A stretch of DNA of 34,421 nucleotides. Source: Nitrospirales bacterium (lineage in GTDB: Bacteria; Nitrospirota; Nitrospiria; Nitrospirales; UBA8639). Numbering within the stretch: the stretch's first letter is position 1; every line of letters starts with the position of its first letter. A program made the translations under genes and the position numbers. The stretch covers positions 1 to 34,421 of the forward strand of contig JAJDBS010000035.1 in NCBI GenBank assembly GCA_029261235.1, in the 5' to 3' direction. Positions 28,782 through 34,421 of this stretch are shown piece after piece. A model generated the notes under the pieces. The model had not been told where the DNA came from. It saw nothing but the letters and a program-made list of their open reading frames with translations, and did no database searches.

Positions 28782-29057
28782 TCAGTCGTCTTGATGAGAC
28801 AAATGCCTATGAGAACTGTTAATTATTGGTGGCCCTATTTGCGTAGGTATTTCTTGAATAATCATACCGTAATTCTGCGTGCACGCAATAATTTCTCGTT
28901 CATCAGAGTATGTCGAAGGATCTGCTGGTGCAGAAAAATTATGTAATTCATCTATCAAAGGTTTGTAAAAAGGAGAATCTTGGGCATTGGCTTCAATTCG
29001 CTCCGTGATCCTGTCTAAGACTATGTCGATGGGTTTGTGCCATGGCCAGGTCTCGTT
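28782..29057 (-). pseudogene. Start-less minus-strand reading frame upstream of glgE
   Basis: Between a TGA at 29058-29060 and a TGA at 28782-28784, a 91-codon frame reads like a real protein: ETWPWHKPIDIVLDRITERI, EANAQDSPFYKPLIDEL, TYSDEREIIACTQNYGMIIQ, EIPTQIGPPIINSSHRH. It has no ATG, GTG or TTG near its beginning; the first TTG is about 34 codons in. It is therefore probably a gene that lost its start, or the end of one shortened by deletion. I do not know the family. If it is real, the membrane protein on the opposite strand should start at 29124, not at 29037. Confidence 0.4.
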
Positions 29058-29123
29058 TCAGACCGTATCAACGAAAATCAGTTCGCATTTGTTTACTCTA
29101 ACGTCCATTATACATTGATTATT

Positions 29124-30236
29124 ATGCTTGACGGATTGTTGCTGTTTAGTGTGCTGGATGTTTGGCGGATCCTTTTGCCATTGGGATTATCGATCCTTTG
29201 TTTGGGAACTTTTTTGTTTCAACGCTTGGTAGGAGAAACTCAGGATACTGGGCTGAGTCAATTCCTCTGTCTCTTAACGTACCGTTTGACGGTAGCCCTG
29301 GCTGTTATTTTGGCTGTTATTGGAATTCTTGTCCCCTGGGTTTTGAGCTATCCTCTTCCTGAGAAGCATGTGGCTGATGGCCCATGGAGCTATGAGGAGA
29401 TTCTCGGATATTTGATGGGGTTAGTTATTCTTTGGCGTCTGCAACAACAAGTTTGTCAGCGGAAGATTCCGAGCGTCATGCTTATGGTTCTTGCCATGAT
29501 ATTCTTTATGGGGGCCGCCTTGTTCTGGATTGAACGTTGGGATGTCATGGCTAATGTGGGTCAAGTGTCTGCTGGATGGTTGTTAGGAAGTTCGGCGGAA
29601 TGGGAATGGTCCCGCCTTATTCCTAAGAGTTTTCATCTTCTTTTTTCAGCCATGGTGACGGGTGGAATGGTTGTGGCATTACTAGGATTATTTGGAACAT
29701 TAATACCGAGAGTGCCGCAAAGCCAGAAGGTCACGGAATTACGAAAAAGTTCGCCGGATCTTATTCGATATGGGATGGGATGGATATTATCTGGGCTGGT
29801 TCCTCAAATGCTGATTGGGCCCTGGTTATATCTTCTCTTACAGAGCCGGCCTCAAGCGGAACTGATTGAAGGGACAACCTTGACGTCCCTCATTTTTTTT
29901 GTGAGTCTAACTGCGGCTTTATTAGCACTGGTTTTACTGAATGCCTCGTTTATGGCTCCCCATGTCAATGGTTTGGTCTGGGGTGGTCTTGTGAATGTCG
30001 CGATGACCCTTGTAATGATGGGGATTGTTCGATATGAGGCATTTGGAGCGACTCTGTTTTCTCATAATATTCCGTTCGCCATGTCTGAGTTATCAGGGTG
30101 GCATGTCTTTTCGGTGTTTCTGTTGATCGGGTTACTGGCCGTCGTATTGTTTCGTTGGTGTGTGGGGCCTGCTCTCTTGATTTTTCACGCGACTTTGCCG
30201 ACACCACAACTAGACAAAACGTTAGGAGGCCACTAA
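29124..30236 (+). CDS. Polytopic membrane protein (about nine helices), next to metF
   Basis: The frame is open from a GTG at 29037, but I prefer ATG 29124 because residues before it are polar and the 28782-29057 minus-strand frame overlaps them. The protein (about 370 residues) has some nine membrane segments, for example LTVALAVILAVIGILVPWVL and SVMLMVLAMIFFMGAALFWI. One helix, PKSFHLLFSAMVTGGMVVAL, carries a histidine in a setting like the heme-ligand helices of cytochrome bd-type oxidase subunit I relatives; this is a weak likeness. There is no signal or catalytic motif otherwise. Only three bases separate its stop from the metF ATG, so they share an mRNA, though a functional tie to folate metabolism is not evident. 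Confidence 0.7.
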   Translation: MLDGLLLFSVLDVWRILLPLGLSILCLGTFLFQRLVGETQDTGLSQFLCLLTYRLTVALAVILAVIGILVPWVLSYPLPEKHVADGPWSYEEILGYLMGLVILWRLQQQVCQRKIPSVMLMVLAMIFFMGAALFWIERWDVMANVGQVSAGWLLGSSAEWEWSRLIPKSFHLLFSAMVTGGMVVALLGLFGTLIPRVPQSQKVTELRKSSPDLIRYGMGWILSGLVPQMLIGPWLYLLLQSRPQAELIEGTTLTSLIFFVSLTAALLALVLLNASFMAPHVNGLVWGGLVNVAMTLVMMGIVRYEAFGATLFSHNIPFAMSELSGWHVFSVFLLIGLLAVVLFRWCVGPALLIFHATLPTPQLDKTLGGH

Positions 30237-30239
30237 GGT

Positions 30240-31145
30240 ATGGATATGCATATATCAGAAGTATTAGGACATCATAATCCTGCGATTAGCTTTGAATTTT
30301 TTCCCCCTAAAACTGAACGAGCCTCTGAGGAGCTTTTTGCCTCCATTTCTGCCTTAATGCCTTTGAAGCCTGCCTATGTAAGTGTCACGTATGGCGCTGG
30401 CGGTACGACCCGTGAGCGCACACATGATTTGGTGGTGAAGCTTCAGCGGGAAACCGATTTGACGATCGTTTCACATTTAACCTGTGTTGGGTCGGTACGT
30501 GATGAGATTCATCAAATATTAGACAAGTATCAAGAGAATGGCATTCATAATATTATGGCTCTTCGAGGAGATCCTCCTCAAGGCGCCAGTACCGTTGAGA
30601 TTCCCAAAAATGGGTTTCCATTTGCTCTGGACTTAGTCGAGTTTATCAAAAAACAATTTCCAACGATGGGTGTTGGTGTCGCGGGATTTCCTGAGGGACA
30701 TCCTGGAACACCGAATCGTTTGATTGAAATGGAGCATCTCAAGCGAAAAGTTGATGCAGGAGCTGATTATATTTGCACGCAGCTGTTTTTTGATAATCGT
30801 GATTTTTATGATTTTTGCGAGCGGTGTGAGGTCGCTGGTATTAAAATTCCCATTATTGCCGGAATCATGCCGATTGGTTCACGAAAAGGGATGGCTCGAA
30901 TGTCGGAATTGGCCTTAGGTGCGCGTTTCCCGGCCAAGTTGTTACGGGCCATGGAGCGAGCTGAAAATGATACCGGTGCCGAAAATGTTGGCATTCAATG
31001 GGCAACAGAACAAGTCAGAGATTTGATCGACAATAAGGTGAAAGGAATACATTTTTACACTTTGAATAAGTCCAAGGCGACTCTCAAGATTTATGAATCC
31101 TTAGGAGTGCAGAGTTCAGAAGGTTTGCAGCAGAGTGTTGGTTGA
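30240..31145 (+). CDS. metF: 5,10-methylenetetrahydrofolate reductase
   Basis: Reduces 5,10-methylene-THF to 5-methyl-THF, the methyl donor for methionine; it is an FAD-binding TIM barrel. It is 301 residues, matching bacterial MetF. The catalytic glutamate region is ISFEFFPPKTE near residue 20. YVSVTYGAGGTTRERT, VSHLTCVGS, IMALRGDPPQG and GVAGFPEGHPG follow in the proper order. GADYICTQLFFDNRDFYDF and IPIIAGIMPI complete the barrel, and GIHFYTLNKSKATLKIYESL ends it. Translation is likely coupled to the membrane-protein gene three bases upstream. The reaction may also run in reverse in a reductive C1 pathway, which cannot be told from sequence. Confidence 0.97.
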   Translation: MDMHISEVLGHHNPAISFEFFPPKTERASEELFASISALMPLKPAYVSVTYGAGGTTRERTHDLVVKLQRETDLTIVSHLTCVGSVRDEIHQILDKYQENGIHNIMALRGDPPQGASTVEIPKNGFPFALDLVEFIKKQFPTMGVGVAGFPEGHPGTPNRLIEMEHLKRKVDAGADYICTQLFFDNRDFYDFCERCEVAGIKIPIIAGIMPIGSRKGMARMSELALGARFPAKLLRAMERAENDTGAENVGIQWATEQVRDLIDNKVKGIHFYTLNKSKATLKIYESLGVQSSEGLQQSVG

Positions 31146-31314
31146 TTGCTCATTCTTGGCACGATTATTCTTTCCCTAAGATTTCCCGCCATCTTCTCTC
31201 ATTTTTCACTTCTTGGTCTCGCCTTAGGTTGTTTGTGATTTGGACCAGTATTGGTTTCGGTTAATTTCCACATAAAAGAGGAATGCTATATTTTCTTCTC
31301 TGGTACGTCTTGGG

Positions 31315-31320
31315 TATGAT
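31315..31320 (+). promoter_or_regulatory. Possible -10 box for the siroheme gene
   Basis: TATGAT lies 26 bases before the preferred ATG at 31347, leaving a short leader with a good Shine-Dalgarno. No convincing -35 is found 17 bases upstream. Confidence 0.3.
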
Positions 31321-31346
31321 AGTTCGTTTCTGAAGGAGGCATGTTT

Positions 31347-32003
31347 ATGAGTCATAACGCGGGTTTTCAAGCGACATTAGATTTAGATGGTCGCCAATGT
31401 TTAGTGATCGGTGGTGACGAAGAGGCTGTGGATAAAATCACACGTCTTTTGGATGCTGGGGCTAAAATTACAGTGGTGCATCCCACATTGCATGTGGATT
31501 TGAGAAAATTGACGGCTTCAGGAAAAATTATTCACCGTGGACGTAATTTTCGTTCAACGGATGCTCAGGATTGCGTGTTAATCCTGAATGTTCTGAAAGA
31601 TGACTTGGCGTTGGCTAAATCTTTGTATGAATTGGCCAAGACTGAACGCTTTTTAGTCTGGTCGATGGACCAAGCTGAATATTCAACTCTTCTTATGCCC
31701 GCGTTGGTCAAACGTGGTCCGTTGCGTATGGCGATTAGTACCAGTGGGACCGCTCCAGCTTTAGCTCGGGTTCTTCGTGAAAACTTTGAATCAGTTTTTG
31801 ACGAAGAATTTGATCAATTTCTGGATTGGCTAGGGGCCTTACGTGAGGAATTGAAGAAGACCGAAGCTAGTGACCGTCGTCGTCGTGACCGATTAATTGA
31901 CGCTGTCGATGGGTTTGCATTGACTGCAACGCTTCGCTATCCCAATTCTTGGAAATTGTCTGAACAGCAAGAGATCGAGCAAGTTGGAAAGGAAGGTGGA
32001 TGA
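31347..32003 (+). CDS. Siroheme synthase, Met8/CysG N-terminal type (precorrin-2 dehydrogenase)
   Basis: Oxidises precorrin-2 to sirohydrochlorin with NAD+ and, in bifunctional members, inserts iron to give siroheme. About 218 residues, with no CysG methyltransferase domain. An NAD-binding Rossmann opening, CLVIGGDEEAVDKITRLLDA, is followed by GAKITVVHP, a linker, LLMPALVKRGPLRMAISTSG and TAPALARVLRENFE, the family signature. The frame begins at ATG 31341, but AGGAGG then lies only one base away; ATG 31347 has 7-base spacing and is preferred. The usual aspartate-rich 'VVDDPE' region is replaced by WSMDQAEYS, a divergence to note. It overlaps the next gene by four bases. Confidence 0.85.
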   Translation: MSHNAGFQATLDLDGRQCLVIGGDEEAVDKITRLLDAGAKITVVHPTLHVDLRKLTASGKIIHRGRNFRSTDAQDCVLILNVLKDDLALAKSLYELAKTERFLVWSMDQAEYSTLLMPALVKRGPLRMAISTSGTAPALARVLRENFESVFDEEFDQFLDWLGALREELKKTEASDRRRRDRLIDAVDGFALTATLRYPNSWKLSEQQEIEQVGKEGG

Positions 32004-32314
32004 TGGTCCTACTAGAATTTAGTATGTCTCCTCTTGGCAAAGGGGAGAGTGTCAGTGAATACGTCTCGCGTTCCCTGGACATCATTGATAAAAGTGGCGT
32101 GGATTATCGGTTGAATCCTATGGGTACGGTATTAGAAGGCGAATGGGATGATGTGTTAGCTGTTGTAAAGCAATGTTACGAACGCATGAAGGAAGATTGT
32201 CCACGAATTTCTTGTGTCATGAAGGTGGATTATCGGGAAGGGCATGCAGGGCGGCTGACTGGTAAAGTCGCGGCAGTTGAAAAACAATTAAATCGGACCT
32301 TAAAAACATCCTAA
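32000..32314 (+). CDS. MTH1187/YkoF-like thiamine-binding protein
   Basis: A 104-residue soluble protein of the MTH1187 (DUF77, thiamine_BP) family, whose members form tetramers with a ferredoxin-like fold; relatives bind thiamine or its precursors. LLEFSMSPLGKGESVSEYVS is the typical start, YRLNPMGTVLEGEWDDVLAV the central ligand region, and VDYREGHAGRLTGKVAAVEK the end. The ATG overlaps the stop of the siroheme gene (ATGA), so the two are translationally coupled. The link between this family and tetrapyrrole synthesis is unexplained. Confidence 0.88.
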   Translation: MMVLLEFSMSPLGKGESVSEYVSRSLDIIDKSGVDYRLNPMGTVLEGEWDDVLAVVKQCYERMKEDCPRISCVMKVDYREGHAGRLTGKVAAVEKQLNRTLKTS

Positions 32315-32396
32315 GTCAGAGTGCGTTTGTCGATTCGTCGGTTTTTCGTGGTAATGTCGTGTCGGACCTTTCATCATCAGTAGTCTTAGAGAAGAA

Positions 32397-33560
32397 TCAA
32401 TCTACGACTGATGGCATATACGTACGATTGGCTTTTCCTCCGATTCCACAGAGAATTTCATAAGGAATCGTATCGAGCCACGTAGCATAATGCTGCGCTG
32501 TAATTTCACTTTCCCCTTGTCTGCCTAAGAGCACCACTTCTTCTCCGATGGTTGGGTGTGGAATATCAGTGACATCCACCATCATCATATCCATACAAAT
32601 TTTTCCAATGATGGGTGCCGCAGTTTCTTGGATGAGCACATGTCCATGGCCTGTAAGTCCTCGTGGGAAGCCGTGGGTATACCCTATTGGTAAAATCGCG
32701 ATCTGTGATAGTCTCCTCGTCCGAAAGAGTGCGTTATACCCGACCACTTCGCCCGGTTCCAGCGAGCGAAGATGCGCGATGTAGCTTTTCACTTCCATGA
32801 CCGGTGACAAGGAGATGAGAGTAGAATCATTGTCGGCCCTCGGCGCATAGCCATAGAGCATGATGCCAGGGCGAACCAAGTCCAAATGGGACGCTGGATG
32901 AAAAAGTATTCCTGCACTATTGGCCATATGATAGAGAGGAATCGAGATTCCTTGCTCATTGATCTGCTGGATACATGTTTGAAACCGGTGAAGCTGCTGA
33001 TTGGTCAGATGTGGATCAGGATTGTCGGCATCAGCAAAATGCGTGAGGAAGCCTTGTAGGTTAACCGCCGATGTCGGGGAAGTAAGGGACGGAATTAATG
33101 CCAGAGCTTCTTTGGCCTCAAAGCCTAATCGGTGTAAGCCTGTATCGATTTTGAGATGAATAGGGAATGGTCGTTTATTCAAAGGGAGTTGGGTAAGAAG
33201 TTGATCAAGGATGGCAGGATGGGAAATGACAGGCGTTAAATCAAAGTGAATGATATCGTGGAGATGATCGCCCAAAAGTGGGCCCATGATAATGATAGGG
33301 TGATGAATCTGGTGTTTACGTAAGAGAATGCCCTCCGTGACTGATGCGACACCGAACCCAAAGATGTCCAATGAGGCTAAGGCTTGTGCGATAGGACCGG
33401 CACCGTGGCCATAGGCGTCGGCTTTAATAATTGGCAGAACTTTTGTGTTTGGCGAAAGGTATTGCCTAATGTGCTGGAAGTTTGATTTGAGGGTATCAAG
33501 ATGAATCGAAACAGTGAGAGGCGATCGAGGCAGAGATGAAGAAGAAGGGGAGGCAGTCAC
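32397..33560 (-). CDS. alr: Alanine racemase
   Basis: Interconverts L- and D-alanine with PLP, supplying D-Ala for peptidoglycan. It is 387 residues, a normal length. The PLP lysine is K46 in PIIKADAYGHG; the second catalytic base is Y275 in EVVGYNALFRT. The barrel shows IHLKIDTGLHRLGF, HMANSAGIL and VRPGIMLYGYAP, and the C-terminal beta domain has ILPIGYTHGFPRGL and IGKICMDMMMVDVTDIP. It starts with GTG at 33560, nine bases after the frr stop, so it belongs to the pyrH-frr transcript; no clear Shine-Dalgarno. Confidence 0.97.
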   Translation of the reverse strand: MTASPSSSSLPRSPLTVSIHLDTLKSNFQHIRQYLSPNTKVLPIIKADAYGHGAGPIAQALASLDIFGFGVASVTEGILLRKHQIHHPIIIMGPLLGDHLHDIIHFDLTPVISHPAILDQLLTQLPLNKRPFPIHLKIDTGLHRLGFEAKEALALIPSLTSPTSAVNLQGFLTHFADADNPDPHLTNQQLHRFQTCIQQINEQGISIPLYHMANSAGILFHPASHLDLVRPGIMLYGYAPRADNDSTLISLSPVMEVKSYIAHLRSLEPGEVVGYNALFRTRRLSQIAILPIGYTHGFPRGLTGHGHVLIQETAAPIIGKICMDMMMVDVTDIPHPTIGEEVVLLGRQGESEITAQHYATWLDTIPYEILCGIGGKANRTYMPSVVD

Positions 33561-33569
33561 AGGTAGATC

Positions 33570-34127
33570 TCAGATCGAAAGAATTTCCTCCTCCTTTTTC
33601 TTAATGAGTTCATCAACCGTATGAATGAATCTATCAGTAAGTTTTTGATTTTCACTTTCTAAATGACGAAGCTCATCTTCGGTCAGTGTACTGTCCTTTT
33701 GTCTTTGCTTCAATTCGTCGTTGCCATCTCGACGAAAACCCCGAATTTGTACTTTCGTTTCTTCCCCGTATTTTTTACTGAGTTTGACCAGATCTTTGCG
33801 ACGTTCTTCGCTTAGAGGAGGAATAGGGAGGCGTATCAGCTTGCCATCATTTGAGGGGCTTAGCCCGAGGTCTGAGCTGATGATGGCACGCTCAATGTCT
33901 TTAATGTGCGCCACATCCCATGGCTGAATGGTTATGAGGCGGCTTTCGGGAATGCCCAAGTTTGACACTTGTTTCAGGGCGGTCAGTGTGCCGTAATAGT
34001 CGATCTTAATATGATCGAGTATGCCCAAAGATGCCCGTCCTGTTCGCAGGGCAGTAAATTCTCTTTTGATGTGCTCAATAGCACCTTCCATAAGTTGATT
34101 GACTTTTTGAATGGTTGGATCGCTCAT
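33570..34127 (-). CDS. frr: Ribosome recycling factor
   Basis: With EF-G it splits the ribosome after termination. It is 185 residues from ATG 34127, which has AGAGGA eight bases upstream; the frame is open to 34154 but that extension would overlap pyrH. Domain I opens with EGAIEHIKREFTALRTGRAS, the family signature. VSNLGIPESRLITIQPWD and LGLSPSNDGKLIRLPIPPLS form domain II, and SEERRKDLVKLSKKYGEETK with VQIRGFRRDGNDELK returns to the helical bundle. It lies 11 bases after pyrH. Confidence 0.97.
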   Translation of the reverse strand: MSDPTIQKVNQLMEGAIEHIKREFTALRTGRASLGILDHIKIDYYGTLTALKQVSNLGIPESRLITIQPWDVAHIKDIERAIISSDLGLSPSNDGKLIRLPIPPLSEERRKDLVKLSKKYGEETKVQIRGFRRDGNDELKQRQKDSTLTEDELRHLESENQKLTDRFIHTVDELIKKKEEEILSI

Positions 34128-34138
34128 GTTCGGTTCCT

Positions 34139-34421
34139 CTATTCGTTGAGGCAAGAGTCCTTCGAAACCATTGTGCCAATGGACTGACCTTCCAATATTT
34201 TCCTGATGTTGCCTGAAGAGGTCAAATTAAACACAATAATAGGAAGATCGTTATCCATGCATAGCGTGATCGCCGTAGCATCCATCACTTTTAGGCTTTT
34301 ATTCAGAATAGATAAGAAAGGTAATTCAGTAAACAGTTTTGCTGTTGGGGTGGTGACGGGGTCAGCGTCGTAAATTCCATCGACCTTTGTGCCCTTCATA
34401 ATCACATCGGCTCCAATTTCC
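34139..34421 (-). CDS. pyrH: UMP kinase, C-terminal part (cut by the window edge)
   Basis: Phosphorylates UMP to UDP; a hexameric bacterial enzyme of the amino-acid kinase fold. The window holds the last 93 residues, running off the right edge in frame: [20 protein letters not shown], then [20 protein letters not shown] and [16 protein letters not shown], which are diagnostic of PyrH. The gene order pyrH-frr is the common bacterial arrangement (usually rpsB-tsf-pyrH-frr). Stop at 34139-34141, 11 bases before frr. Confidence 0.95.
   Translation of the reverse strand, partial: EIGADVIMKGTKVDGIYDADPVTTPTAKLFTELPFLSILNKSLKVMDATAITLCMDNDLPIIVFNLTSSGNIRKILEGQSIGTMVSKDSCLNE

Overview
The window is a chromosomal segment of a bacterium that fits the phylum Nitrospirota, most likely a Nitrospira-type organism. 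This rests on gene content, not on a marker gene: a maltosyltransferase GlgE, a PEP-CTERM surface protein, a stand-alone Met8-type siroheme enzyme, a trp cluster with trpE-G-D-C-F-B-A order, and an intergenic repeat whose style I recall from Nitrospira genomes. Base composition is near or slightly below 50% GC, lower than freshwater Nitrospira as I remember them, so a marine Nitrospira or a relative is possible. The species call is inference.

Layout. Positions 1-140 are the 3' end of an IS3-family element. Positions 400-4190 are accessory and partly decayed: two tiny membrane-type reading frames (one interrupted by a stop), a single-domain response regulator with a possible sigma-54 promoter and an inverted repeat upstream, a REP-like repeat, a frameshifted VOC/PhnB-like pseudogene, an NTF2-like protein and a 66-residue unknown. 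Positions 4193-11809 (minus strand) are a complete tryptophan operon, trpE-trpG-trpD-trpC-[lipoprotein]-trpF-trpB-trpA. It carries two unusual features: a putative lipoprotein gene between trpC and trpF, and two related palindromic elements of about 100 bp in the E-G and B-A spacers. A strong terminator at about 11864-11908 separates it from an upstream LysM lipoprotein gene.

Positions 12700-17812 hold a divergent promoter region followed by a plus-strand series: a MoxR-type AAA+ ATPase, a 631-residue protein resembling the ChaN/TraB/DUF5682 fold, and ligA. This ATPase/large-protein pair is the best candidate here for a little-described system.

Positions 18264-25278 carry an MltB-type lytic transglycosylase, a CorC/HlyC-type membrane protein, a 429-residue unknown, a periplasmic coiled-coil protein and mutS2. 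Positions 25279-29123 contain a possible transposase relic, a PEP-CTERM protein, glgE and a start-less reading frame on the minus strand. Positions 29124-32314 (plus) hold a polytopic membrane protein next to metF, then a Met8-like siroheme gene overlapping a thiamine-binding MTH1187-family gene. The right end (minus) has pyrH (cut by the window), frr and alr, a translation/nucleotide/cell-wall housekeeping cluster.

Shine-Dalgarno sequences are weak for many genes, so several starts are uncertain; preferred starts are explained in each entry. All family calls come from reading motifs by eye, without database searches.
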